DNA from: JBKQHQ01 sp052148715
GTDB lineage: Bacteria; Pseudomonadota; Alphaproteobacteria; Rhizobiales; Xanthobacteraceae
DNA: 23,240 bases
Direction of reading: 5' to 3'
Assembly: GCA_052148715.1 (NCBI GenBank)
Contig: JBKQHQ010000094.1
Span: forward strand, 1-23,240
The notes under the pieces: generated by a model
Seen by the model: only the letters and a program-made list of their open reading frames with translations
The model's database searches: none
Told to the model about the DNA's origin: nothing
Program-made: the position numbers and the translations under genes
Shown here: one piece after another, positions 7,295 through 14,879 of the stretch
Layout of the letters: every line of letters begins with the position of its first letter
How positions within the stretch are numbered: the first letter of the stretch is position 1

Positions 7295-8370
7295 CTCGGA
7301 CGCCCGGGCGCGGCGGTCGCCGCCGCCCGGTCGCTCAGCTCGGGTGCGCCGTAATCGCGCGGATCGTAGTTCATGCGATAGCGCATCGCATGCGCTTCGA
7401 TCGGCTTGCGGCAGCGGTCGCAGATCACCACCGGCGTGAAATCCTTGCCGCAATCGCTGTGCGTGAGGACGATCGGCGGCCCACCGCGCGCCATCCAGCG
7501 GTCGCCCCACGCCAGCATGATGATGAGCGCACCATAAAGGTCCTTGCCCATCTCGGTCAGGCGGTACTCGAACCGCTCGGGCTGATCCTGGTACTTGCGC
7601 CGCTCAAAGATTCCCCGGGCGACGAGGCGGGTGAGACGGTCGGTCAGGATGTTGGACGCGATCTTCAGCTCGCTCTGCAGCTTGTCGAAGCGGCGCGCGC
7701 CCAAAAACGCCTCGCGGATAATGAGGAAGCTCCACCGATCCCCGATGATTTGCAGCGCATTGGAGACCGAGCTCGGGCGGCCGCGCAGGAATTGCGACGG
7801 ATCGGATGAACGGCGCGCGCGTCTGATCGGCAGCGTCGGGGTGTAGCCGGCGCCCGGTCCGTCGCGATAGGTCGCATGTGTCGCTGTGACCTTTTCGAGG
7901 CAAGCCGAGCAGGCGACCATCGGCCGGCATTCGCCACCGCAACCCGCGTGGATGAGCCGCAGCGGCGGCCCCTTGGCGCCGGCGAGCCAGCGGTCGCCGA
8001 ACTGCATGAGCGCCATGAAGCTTGGATAAAGATCGAGCCCGGCCTTGGTGAGGCGATATTCGACGCGGCTCGACGTCGCCGAGTAGCGGACCTGGCTGAA
8101 GATGCCTTGGTCGGTGAGCCGTTTCAGGCGTACCGTGAGCGTTGCCCGCGGCAGCCCCAGCGCGGAACGGAACGACTCGAACCGCCGCGCCCCGAAGAAC
8201 GCCTCGCGGATCACCAGGAAAGTCCAAGCGTCCGACAGGATGCTTACGGTGCGCGCCACGGAGCAGTTGCGCTCGCGGATTTTGCTGCCGGCTTGGCCGC
8301 GGACCTTGGACCGCACGTCGCCCGCAACGTACGGTCGCTGACTGGTCTTCGGTACGGCCGCTCCCCTCAT
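7282..8370 (-). CDS. Transcriptional regulator with two tandem HxlR domains
   Basis: A 362-residue protein made of two full HxlR-type winged-helix units; ordinary members have one unit and about 110-150 residues. Repeat 1 spans about 36-168 and repeat 2 about 201-331. Matching landmarks are SDAWTFLVIREAFFGARRF (47-65) with GDRWSFLIIREAFLGARRF (210-228), VEYRLTKAG (103-111) with FEYRLTEMG (267-275), and FGDRWLA with WGDRWMA. Each repeat ends in a Cys/His cluster: H141, C144, C148, C154, C157 in the first and H304, C307, C317, C320 in the second, resembling a small zinc site. The N-terminal cysteine used for redox sensing in some HxlR proteins is present in repeat 1 (Cys36) and is serine in repeat 2. 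One polypeptide could act as an intramolecular dimer. Its target is unknown; both the neighbouring uptake module and its own promoter are candidates. Confidence 0.9.
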   Translation of the reverse strand: MRGAAVPKTSQRPYVAGDVRSKVRGQAGSKIRERNCSVARTVSILSDAWTFLVIREAFFGARRFESFRSALGLPRATLTVRLKRLTDQGIFSQVRYSATSSRVEYRLTKAGLDLYPSFMALMQFGDRWLAGAKGPPLRLIHAGCGGECRPMVACSACLEKVTATHATYRDGPGAGYTPTLPIRRARRSSDPSQFLRGRPSSVSNALQIIGDRWSFLIIREAFLGARRFDKLQSELKIASNILTDRLTRLVARGIFERRKYQDQPERFEYRLTEMGKDLYGALIIMLAWGDRWMARGGPPIVLTHSDCGKDFTPVVICDRCRKPIEAHAMRYRMNYDPRDYGAPELSDRAAATAAPGRPRLPR

Positions 8371-8444
8371 GACTGCCCCGTGTAGGCGGCAGAGCCGCAG
8401 CCCTTCACGTTGCGCGAATCCAAAGGGTTGATCGACATCTGCTC

Positions 8445-8473
8445 GTTATGCATGAAGAACATGCATTTTCCAA
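8445..8473 (-). promoter_or_regulatory. Putative promoter with inverted repeat in the spacer, upstream of the tandem HxlR gene
   Basis: On the minus strand TTGGAA (8473-8468) and CATAAC (8450-8445) are separated by 17 bp. A perfect inverted repeat, ATGCATG-N5-CATGCAT (8448-8466), fills the spacer and edges into the -10. This is a usual place for a repressor site. It lies about 75 bp before the start of the tandem HxlR gene, so autoregulation is plausible. The boxes match consensus in only four of six positions each. Confidence 0.45.
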
Positions 8474-8523
8474 ACTTGTAGAGGGCAAATGACACCCGGT
8501 TCGTGGATGATCTCGCAACGACA

Positions 8524-8880
8524 TCAGCCGCCCGCCCCTCTTAGGTGGCGAATGCCCCATTTCTGGATGACCGATATGACGGGAATGAAACTTTGGCCCA
8601 TCCGCGTGAGGCGATACTCCACCTTGGGCGGAACGACGCCGTAGTCCTTGCGGTCGATCAATCCGATATTTGCCAGCGCCTTCAATTCACGGCTGAGAAC
8701 GCGTGGAGCGATTTCTTGGCTTCCGACCGCCCCTCGCAGCAGACCACTCTTGATCTCGCCGTACCGGAGAGGACCTTCTTTAAGGTCCCACAGGATTCTG
8801 ATCTTGTATTTCCCGCTGATCATCTTCTGAAACGCCATCACCGGGCAGCCGCACGCCGCCGGCGATTGGCCTTTCGACAT
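8524..8880 (-). CDS. HxlR-family transcriptional regulator
   Basis: A 118-residue winged-helix regulator of usual HxlR length. Recognisable parts are the N-terminal CPVMAFQKMISGKYKIRILWDL, the recognition region LRYGEIKSGL followed by RVLSRELKALANIGLIDRKDY, and the beta-wing VEYRLTRMGQSF. Two cysteines near the N-terminus (residues 10 and 12) are candidates for the thiol sensing known in some relatives such as YodB and HypR; sensing here is inference. I chose the ATG at 8880 because GGGAG lies 3 nt before it; an in-frame ATG at 8913 would add 11 residues but has no clear ribosome site. It is divergent from the NmrA-like gene at 9067, its likely target. Confidence 0.88.
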   Translation of the reverse strand: MSKGQSPAACGCPVMAFQKMISGKYKIRILWDLKEGPLRYGEIKSGLLRGAVGSQEIAPRVLSRELKALANIGLIDRKDYGVVPPKVEYRLTRMGQSFIPVISVIQKWGIRHLRGAGG

Positions 8881-8932
8881 CGTCTCCCGCGTCCCGGCCG
8901 ATGCGTCCTTCATGGGCACTCGTATACGACGC

Positions 8933-8986
8933 AGGATCGAAATAGTCCATAGTATCATTTTTGTCCGTACTTGCTTGTTCGATCCT
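8933..8986. repeat. Long-spaced 9-bp inverted repeat in the HxlR/oxidoreductase intergenic region
   Basis: AGGATCGAA (8933-8941) and TTCGATCCT (8978-8986) are exact inverse complements separated by 36 bp, so centre-to-centre distance is 45 bp. Inside it a smaller AGTA (8951-8954) and TACT (8968-8971) pair is nearly concentric. The element sits in the middle of the divergent promoter region and may be a paired binding site for the HxlR protein. Confidence 0.5.
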
Positions 8987-9066
8987 TTCCTCCTTACATG
9001 ACCCGCGTGCTGCAAATCGGCCCTTAGTCTTTTCGGCCGGCAGCAACAGGGCGGAGGGAGCGGACA

Positions 9067-9948
9067 ATGATTCTGGTGACGGGAGCGACCGGGCTGAACG
9101 GAAGCGAGCTGATACGCCGGCTGTCGGCGCGGGGCGTTCCGGTACGCGCGCTGGTGCGCGCCCCTGCCAAGGCCGCAGCGCTGGCGGCGTTGCCGAAGGT
9201 CGAGATCGTGGAAGGCGACATGGCGCGCCCGCAGACGCTTGCGGCGGCGCTGCGCGGCGTCGACCGCGCCATGCTCATCTCCTCCTCGGTCGAGGCGATG
9301 CTCGAGGTCCAATCGAACTTCATCGATGCTGCCAAGAGCGCGGGCGTCAAGCACGTCGTCAAGCTTTCCGGGATCATGCCGGAGCCCGACTCGCCCTTCC
9401 GGTTCGCGCGCATGCATGGCGAGATCGAGCGCCGGCTGGAGGCCTCGGGCCTCGCCTTCACGCATTTGCGCGCCGGCGAGTTCATGCCCTCGTATTTCCG
9501 GCAGGTGCCTTCGATCCTCGCCAAGGGCGCGCTGTTTCTGCCGATGGAGGATGCAAGAATTGCTTCGATCGACGTCGGTGACATCGCCGAAGTCGCCGCC
9601 GACGTCCTCACCAAGGATGGGCACGAGGGGAAAATCTACCCCCTCACCGGTCCCGAGGCCCTGACCATGGCCGAGGTCGCGGAAAAACTCTCCGCCGCCG
9701 TCGGCAAGAAGATTACGTACATCAACGTCGCGCCCGAGGATGCCAGGAAGGCCCAGCTTGCCGCCGGGGTGCCCCCGTACACCGCCGACGCCTTGGCGGA
9801 GCTCTTTGCCGAGCGTCGCAACGGCAAGGAGGCGAACGTCTCTCCCGTCATCACGACGGTCTTCGGCCGCCGCGCGACCCGCTTCGACGAGTTTGCCGTC
9901 CGCCATGCCGCCATTTTCCGTGGCGAGCAACCGGCCCCAAAACTGTGA
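9067..9948 (+). CDS. NmrA-like NAD(P)-binding protein (atypical SDR, quinone oxidoreductase 2-like)
   Basis: A 293-residue atypical short-chain dehydrogenase. The N-terminal TGATGLNG (residues 5-12) is the Rossmann dinucleotide-binding loop, followed by VRALVRAPAKAAAL, the usual NADP-phosphate region, and VEIVEGDMARPQTL. The classical YxxxK catalytic pair is not evident, as is normal for NmrA/QOR2-type proteins. The C-terminal half (LTGPEALTMAEVAEKLSAAVGKKI) is typical of this group. A strong ribosome site (GGAGGGAG) precedes the ATG. Divergent pairing with an HxlR regulator recalls the E. coli ytfH-ytfG (qorR-qorB) arrangement, suggesting a quinone or electrophile response, by analogy only. 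The small gene at 10004 is likely co-transcribed. Confidence 0.9.
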   Translation: MILVTGATGLNGSELIRRLSARGVPVRALVRAPAKAAALAALPKVEIVEGDMARPQTLAAALRGVDRAMLISSSVEAMLEVQSNFIDAAKSAGVKHVVKLSGIMPEPDSPFRFARMHGEIERRLEASGLAFTHLRAGEFMPSYFRQVPSILAKGALFLPMEDARIASIDVGDIAEVAADVLTKDGHEGKIYPLTGPEALTMAEVAEKLSAAVGKKITYINVAPEDARKAQLAAGVPPYTADALAELFAERRNGKEANVSPVITTVFGRRATRFDEFAVRHAAIFRGEQPAPKL

Positions 9949-10003
9949 TGCTCCGCCCGTCGTCGGAGCCCGTCATCAGCATGCCCATGAAAAGGACCAG
10001 GCC

Positions 10004-10315
10004 ATGAAGCAGTTTCTCATCAAGTATCGCCTCACCAAGGGGACAAGAGAAGCGTGGCATCAGGAGATCGTCAAATTCATCTCGGCGCTGGACGGCGATC
10101 CGGCGCTCAAGGGAAAAATCTCTTATCGTTGCATGAGGGGCCGGGAGGGCTCCGATTACTATCATTTCGCTACGGCCGCCGACGATCAGGCCATCAGCGC
10201 CCTTCAAGAGCGCGATTTTTTCAAGCGCTATACGGAAGCGACGAAAGCGGTTTCCGGCGGAGGCGTTGAGGTGCTGCCGCTCGAGATCGTTGCCGAGACC
10301 AAGCATCGGGCGTGA
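10004..10315 (+). CDS. Small ABM-like alpha/beta-barrel domain protein, function unknown
   Basis: A 103-residue protein beginning MKQFLIKYRLTKGTREAW. The pattern of a first beta strand, helix with KFISALDGDPALKGKISYRCMRG, then YYHFATAADDQAISALQERDFFKRYTEA resembles the antibiotic biosynthesis monooxygenase (dimeric ferredoxin-like) fold, in which many members act on quinones or aromatics without cofactor. The match is by overall pattern and size, not by a diagnostic motif. The frame is open upstream, but the ATG at 10004 removes overlap with the previous gene and has AGGACC shortly before it. It starts 55 bp after the NmrA-like gene stop and probably shares its transcript. Confidence 0.75.
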   Translation: MKQFLIKYRLTKGTREAWHQEIVKFISALDGDPALKGKISYRCMRGREGSDYYHFATAADDQAISALQERDFFKRYTEATKAVSGGGVEVLPLEIVAETKHRA

Positions 10316-10467
10316 CTCGGCACCTGCTCGCGCCGGATTCCGGCCAGCGGGCAGCGTCGAGCGGAAATATCTGATGATTTCAGGGCACGACAGTCTACGG
10401 CCGCAACAAGGTGCATTGACGCCGTTTCCCTCGCTCGCTAACCGGGTCGCCGAAGAGGATCGGCAGT

Positions 10468-11856
10468 ATGAGCGAGAAGGAAAAAGCCGCGCTCGGCTCG
10501 ATTGTCGCCTCGGCGGGGCTGACGATCGCCAAGGCGATTGTCGGCGTTCTTACCGGCTCGCTGGCGATCCTGTCGGAGGCCGGCCATTCACTGATCGACG
10601 TGGCCGCGACCATCATCACCTATTTTGCCGTGCGCGTTTCCGGCAAACCCGCCGACGAGGAACACCAGTACGGACACGGCAAGATCGAGAGCGTCGCGGC
10701 TTTGGCGGAGACGGCGCTGCTGTTTGTCCTCTCCGCGGCGGTGATCTGGGAAGCGGTCGTGCGCCTCATCAACCGCCCTGCGGACGCCGTCAAGGCGACC
10801 GCCGCGGCGTTCATCGTCATCGGGCTGTCGATCATCGTCGATTTCTTTCGCGCGCGCCTGCTCTACCGGGTGGCGGCGAAGACCTTTAGTGACGCGCTCG
10901 AGGCCGACGCGTTGCATTTCGGCTCCGACATGTGGTCCTCGATCGCCGTGCTGATCGGGCTTGGCGGCGTGGCGCTCGGTCTACCCTGGGCCGATGCCGC
11001 GGCAGCGCTGATCGTTGCGGCCTTCGTCTGCTTGGCCGGCTGGCGGCTAGGCAAGCGCACGATCGACACGCTCACCGATGTGGCGCCGGCCGGCGTCGCC
11101 GAGCGGATTGAGGCGCTCGCCGAGCGTATGCCCGGCGTGGTCGGCGTCGAACGCGTGCGGGCGCGCCCGACTGGCAACGCGATGTTCGTCGACCTCACTG
11201 TCGGGGTGAGCCGGGCGCTGCCGCTCGACCGGGTGGCCGCCGTGAAGGAGCGGGTGCGCCAATCGATCGAGCAGGAACTGCCGCATGCGGAGGTCACCGT
11301 CTCCACCGAGCCGCGCGCGCTTGATAATGAATCGATCCTGGAGCGGGTCATGGTGATCGCCCGCAACCGGGCCGTCGCCGTCCACCACGTTACCGTTCAC
11401 GCCATCGAGGGCCGGCTTTCGATCTCGCTCGATCTCGAGCTCGACGGTGGGCTGACGCTGGTTGCGGCCCATGATATCGCCAGCGGCCTCGAAGCGGCGA
11501 TCATCGAGGAGCTCGGCCCGGGTGCGGAGGTCGAGACGCATATCGAGCCGCTGCAGATCCAAAACGGGCAAGGTCGCGACGCGACGCTGGAACGGGTTCA
11601 TTCGGTTCAGGCAACACTGGCCGATCTGGCCCAGCAACTGGGCACGATCCGCGAGGTGCACGACGTGCGTGTGCGGGACACGGACGGCGGCGAGATCGTC
11701 AACTTTCACTGCCGCGTCGATCCGCTGCTCACGGTCGAGGCCGTGCACGAAAAGGTGGACGAGATCGAGCGTGCACTGCGCCGCCGCTCACCGTCGATCA
11801 AGCGGGTGATCGGTCACGCCGAGCCGCAGGCGAGCGGCGGCACGGGCAAAGGATAA
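10468..11856 (+). CDS. Cation diffusion facilitator transporter with extended cytoplasmic domain
   Basis: A 462-residue CDF-family metal exporter; ordinary bacterial members are about 300 residues. The membrane half (about 1-200) carries metal-site pairs H40xxxD44 in TM2 (SEAGHSLIDVA) and H150xxxD154 in TM5 (ALHFGSDMWSS). The HxxxD/HxxxD combination is usually associated with zinc. HQYGHGKIES (66-75) is the conserved loop after TM2. The soluble half appears to hold three successive ferredoxin-like (ZT_dimer) units, about 209-290, 290-372 and 376-455, each with a beta-strand ending in an ALTVGV- or LDLELD-like run and a helix pattern of VKERVRQSI / IASGLEAAI / VHEKVDEIERAL. The start has a GAGG 7-10 nt upstream. 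It would export Zn2+ or a related ion across the inner membrane using proton exchange; the ion is inferred. Confidence 0.92.
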   Translation: MSEKEKAALGSIVASAGLTIAKAIVGVLTGSLAILSEAGHSLIDVAATIITYFAVRVSGKPADEEHQYGHGKIESVAALAETALLFVLSAAVIWEAVVRLINRPADAVKATAAAFIVIGLSIIVDFFRARLLYRVAAKTFSDALEADALHFGSDMWSSIAVLIGLGGVALGLPWADAAAALIVAAFVCLAGWRLGKRTIDTLTDVAPAGVAERIEALAERMPGVVGVERVRARPTGNAMFVDLTVGVSRALPLDRVAAVKERVRQSIEQELPHAEVTVSTEPRALDNESILERVMVIARNRAVAVHHVTVHAIEGRLSISLDLELDGGLTLVAAHDIASGLEAAIIEELGPGAEVETHIEPLQIQNGQGRDATLERVHSVQATLADLAQQLGTIREVHDVRVRDTDGGEIVNFHCRVDPLLTVEAVHEKVDEIERALRRRSPSIKRVIGHAEPQASGGTGKG

Positions 11857-11949
11857 GCAACGGTTGCTGGCCGTGAGCCTACTCAAGCTTTCATCGAGTT
11901 TAGAAAATGGATCGCCGATGCGGTCGGCCGACGGGGAGGAGGAAGCCCG

Positions 11950-12372
11950 GTGGAAAGTGAGCAGCCAATACCGACCGGTTTCACGACATCGAAGCGGAGC
12001 AGCAACCTGCTTGACTTGCTCGGCCCACTTTTCGAGAGCGGTGCGGGCCCGGAGTACCGCCTGGGGCTACGGGTCGATGAGCGGCACAGCAACAGCAAGG
12101 GCTTCTGCCATGGTGCCGTGCTGGCGCTCTTGGCGGATGTGCATCTTGGGCGGTTATGCGCCATGTCCGCCGATCCGCCATTGGGCCTCGTGACGTCGGG
12201 CCTGACGCTCAACTACCTTTCGGCGGCCAAGACCGGCGATTGGTTGGAGGCCCACGGCCAAGTCGACCGCGTGGGAAGGACACTGGCGCATTCGACCGGC
12301 GTGATCCTCGCCAATGGCAAACCAGTATTGCGAGGATGCGGTACGTTCCAAGTGCTGGCGCCAGCTCGATAG
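11950..12372 (+). CDS. PaaI/hotdog-fold thioesterase
   Basis: A 140-residue hotdog-fold acyl-CoA thioesterase of the PaaI/4HBT type. The central helix motif reads GFCHGAVLALLADVHLGRL (near 52-70), corresponding to the HGGxxxxLxD active-site pattern of the family, with the acid residue in LLAD. The following VTSGLTLNYLSAAKTGDWLEAHGQV is the typical beta-strand pair lining the dimer interface. It starts with GTG at 11950, chosen because GGAGGAGG (11935-11942) lies 7 nt upstream and no in-frame ATG fits. It follows the CDF gene by 93 bp and is convergent with the alcohol dehydrogenase gene. The acyl substrate is unknown. Confidence 0.88.
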   Translation: MESEQPIPTGFTTSKRSSNLLDLLGPLFESGAGPEYRLGLRVDERHSNSKGFCHGAVLALLADVHLGRLCAMSADPPLGLVTSGLTLNYLSAAKTGDWLEAHGQVDRVGRTLAHSTGVILANGKPVLRGCGTFQVLAPAR

Positions 12373-12408
12373 GAGCGCGTAGGTTCCAATTGTCCGGGAG
12401 TTTGCTGA

Positions 12409-13401
12409 TCAGGGGATGAGCACGGCCGCGCCCTGCAGGCGTCCCGCGCGCAGATCGGCGAGCGCTTCATTGGCGCGCGCGAGCGGATAAGGCGTGATCT
12501 GCGTTTTCACACGCGCCTTCGGCGCAACGGCCAGGAATTCGTGGGCATCCGCGCGGGTGAGATTGGCAACGGAGACGAGCTGCCGTTCTTCCCACAAGAT
12601 CCGGTAGGGAAAGCTTGGGATGTCGGACATATGAATGCCGCCGCAGACCACGCGCCCGCCTTTCTTCACCGCCCGTAGCGCGATCGGAACCAGCCCTCCG
12701 ACCGGCGCAAAGATGATCGCGGCGTCGAGCGGCTCCGGCGGCTGCGCTCCGGACGCGCCGGCCCAGACCGCGCCGAGCGAACGGGCGAAATCCTGCGCAG
12801 CTTGATCCCCCTCGCGGGTGAACGCATAGACGCTGCGGCCTTGCCAAGCCGCCACCTGGGCCAGAATGTGCGCGGCGGCCCCGAAGCCATAAAGCCCCAG
12901 CGCCTTCCCCTCGCCGGCCATGCGATAACTGCGCCAGCCGATCAGCCCGGCGCAAAGCCAAGGCGCAATCGCCGCGTCGTCCGGGCCTTCCGGCAAGGGG
13001 AAACAGAAGCGCGCATCGGCAACCGTGTGGCTCGCAAAGCCGCCGTCCCGGGTATAGCCGGTGAACAGCGGCGCATCGCACAGATTCTCCCGCTGATCGC
13101 GGCAATAGGGGCAGACGCCGCAGGTGTGGCCGAGCCAAGGAACGCCGACGCGCTCGCCCGGCGAAAGGCCCGACACCCCCTGCCCCAACGCCGCGATCCG
13201 ACCGACGATTTCATGGCCCGGCACGATCGGCAGCTTCGGGTCCGGCAATTCGCCATCGACCACATGCAGATCGGTGCGGCAGACGCCACAGGCTTTGACT
13301 TCGACGAGGATCTCGCCGGGCCCGGGATGCGGCAGCTGCCGCTCCCGCAGCACGAGCGGTTTTCCCGGTTGGTCGAGCACCATGGCGCGCATCGACGACA
13401 T
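12409..13401 (-). CDS. Zinc-dependent alcohol dehydrogenase (MDR superfamily, AdhA-like)
   Basis: A 330-residue medium-chain dehydrogenase/reductase. Catalytic zinc ligands appear as C41 in ACGVCRTDLH, H63 with E64 in PGHE, and probably C149 in WLCAG. The structural zinc lobe is C94, C97, C100 and C108 (CGVCPYCRDQRENLC). The nucleotide-binding loop is LYGFGAAAHILAQVA (169-183), where the third glycine of GxGxxG is alanine, as is common in this AdhA-like subgroup. The enzyme would interconvert alcohols and aldehydes with NAD(H). The ATG at 13401 has GGAGG 4 nt before it; a second ATG three codons in is also possible. The double-GNAT gene lies 41 bp upstream on the same strand, so the two may share a transcript. 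Confidence 0.93.
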   Translation of the reverse strand: MSSMRAMVLDQPGKPLVLRERQLPHPGPGEILVEVKACGVCRTDLHVVDGELPDPKLPIVPGHEIVGRIAALGQGVSGLSPGERVGVPWLGHTCGVCPYCRDQRENLCDAPLFTGYTRDGGFASHTVADARFCFPLPEGPDDAAIAPWLCAGLIGWRSYRMAGEGKALGLYGFGAAAHILAQVAAWQGRSVYAFTREGDQAAQDFARSLGAVWAGASGAQPPEPLDAAIIFAPVGGLVPIALRAVKKGGRVVCGGIHMSDIPSFPYRILWEERQLVSVANLTRADAHEFLAVAPKARVKTQITPYPLARANEALADLRAGRLQGAAVLIP

Positions 13402-13442
13402 CCGTCCTCCCTATGCCGAGCTTAGCGCGGCATGCCGAGACA

Positions 13443-14555
13443 TCAACCGCGAACGCGGTGGCCGAGCCAGGCTCCGATCGCTTCGCGATCGATCTGATAG
13501 GTGCCGTTCTGCCGGTGGACGCGGCAACCGAGCTTCTTGTTAACCGCCAGCATCGCCGCGTTCGAGCGGGCATTGTACGTCACTATGAGCCGGACCGCCG
13601 GATAGCGATCACGGATGTGACGCAGCATCGCGGCTTTCAGTCCCCGCGCAAGTCCAAGCCCGCGCCAGTCCCGGCAGACTCCCGTCAGCATCTGAAGCGC
13701 GCGGTCGGGCGTGCGCGCCATCCAGGCGACCTCGGTCAGGCCGACGACTGAACCTTCGCGATCGCGCAGCAGCATCAGCTCGTGAGCGCCGCCCATGCGA
13801 TCGAGCTGGCGGTACCACTCCTTGAGCCGCTCCATCTCGAAGCGAAGCGGCGGGTGCTCCAGCTGGTCGAACGGTATGTCCCGCCAGAGCGCCTCAAACG
13901 TCGACGACATGGATTCATACAGATCCAAAGGAACCCGCGGACCGAAGCACTCAAATCTCGCGCCCGCCACAGCAGCATGTGCTGCGCTTTCCCACCGCGC
14001 CAGCAGGGCCCAATCGACGCCATCAACCGACAAACGGCTCTCGAAGGAGCACGTCTTCTCCGCCGCGCCGAGGCGGCGCAAGAAACCATGCCCGTCCGGC
14101 TCGTGCGTCGCGAGTGTAAGGGTCTGTTTGTCGTGCGCCCGCATCAAAGCGTGCACCGCGGCAAGCAGCCTCGTCCCGATTCCACGTCCGCGCCAAGGAG
14201 CGAGCACCGCGAAGTGTGCGTCGAGAAATCGCGCCCGCTCCGCAAAGTTCGGGCTGTCCGGATGGAACACGAACAACCACGCACTGCCGACAATCGCGCC
14301 TGGAGTTTTCGCGACGAAGCGCAAAAGCTCGCCGTGCGGATCGTGCTCACGCGCATCCTCCTCGAATTGCTCGTCCGACGGAACGGGATCGCCGAGCGAG
14401 GCTTCTTGGCTTCGCGCGCGCCGGTAGGCGTGCATCGCCGACCAATCCGCGCGCGAGGCCGCGCGTGGATCGAACCGCACGATGTCGACGTCGTGGTTAG
14501 GCACGTGCCGGGGCCCGTCACGGCCCAATACCTGTGTTTCTTCGGCCGTTTGCAT
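13443..14555 (-). CDS. Double GNAT-domain N-acetyltransferase
   Basis: A 370-residue protein with two GNAT folds. The acetyl-CoA pyrophosphate loop (motif A) appears in the first as VLAPWRGRGIGTRLL (117-131) and in the second as VCRDWRGLGLARGLKAAM (293-310). The C-terminal half also shows the NARSNAAMLAVNKKLGC pattern (328-344) typical of GNAT motif B, and ends soon after, as expected. Two-domain GNATs include mycothiol synthase MshD, but mycothiol is not expected in this kind of organism, so the acceptor is unknown. The ATG at 14555 has GGAG about 10 nt upstream. The gene lies just upstream of the alcohol dehydrogenase gene on the same strand. Confidence 0.88.
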   Translation of the reverse strand: MQTAEETQVLGRDGPRHVPNHDVDIVRFDPRAASRADWSAMHAYRRARSQEASLGDPVPSDEQFEEDAREHDPHGELLRFVAKTPGAIVGSAWLFVFHPDSPNFAERARFLDAHFAVLAPWRGRGIGTRLLAAVHALMRAHDKQTLTLATHEPDGHGFLRRLGAAEKTCSFESRLSVDGVDWALLARWESAAHAAVAGARFECFGPRVPLDLYESMSSTFEALWRDIPFDQLEHPPLRFEMERLKEWYRQLDRMGGAHELMLLRDREGSVVGLTEVAWMARTPDRALQMLTGVCRDWRGLGLARGLKAAMLRHIRDRYPAVRLIVTYNARSNAAMLAVNKKLGCRVHRQNGTYQIDREAIGAWLGHRVRG

Positions 14556-14879
14556 AGCTGCTTGCTCCGAATAATCGGTAATGAACCTAGGCCCGCCGCG
14601 GCGGCGGGCGCGGCCGACGTCGTTTCAAGCGAACCGGGTGTCGGCCCTATCTGTTTGATTTGTCGCTCGATTGCGCGGTGGGCGCGCCCGACAGACAAGA
14701 ACAGGCGGCGCCTGTTCTGTCGCCGTTGTTCTTACTTATCGGTCTCGCCAGCCGCGGTGCGGCGGATGTCCATAACGTAGATGTCCATAACTCGGGCGTC
14801 CTTCATTCCGGTGCAACTGATAACCACCAAAACCGGCAACATTGTGAGGTGGTGTTCAGTTTGTTCTTCCTTTTTGCTT
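14556..14879. other. Gene-free stretch with two hairpins and a short direct repeat
   Basis: This 324-bp gap lies between the S9 peptidase stop and the GNAT start, both on the minus strand. It holds a GC hairpin at 14591-14609 (GCCCGCCG, CGG loop, CGGCGGGC), a 9-bp inverted repeat at 14698-14718, and a 12-bp direct repeat GATGTCCATAAC at 14764-14775 and 14779-14790. It is less GC-rich near the S9 stop. I see no convincing coding frame. Confidence 0.6.
14698..14718. repeat. Perfect 9-bp inverted repeat
   Basis: AGAACAGGC (14698-14706) and GCCTGTTCT (14710-14718) flank a 3-nt loop. It could terminate the S9 peptidase transcript (minus strand), but no T tract follows on that strand; it could also be an operator for the GNAT-alcohol dehydrogenase pair, whose start lies about 140 bp away. 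Confidence 0.55.

Noticed and set aside
8881..9930. N-terminal extension of the HxlR frame up to 9930
   Set aside because: It is antisense to the NmrA-like gene; HxlR similarity begins only near 8870.
13782..14780. Plus-strand frame of 332 codons opposite the GNAT gene
   Set aside because: Antisense to a protein with two recognisable acetyl-CoA loops; no domain of its own.
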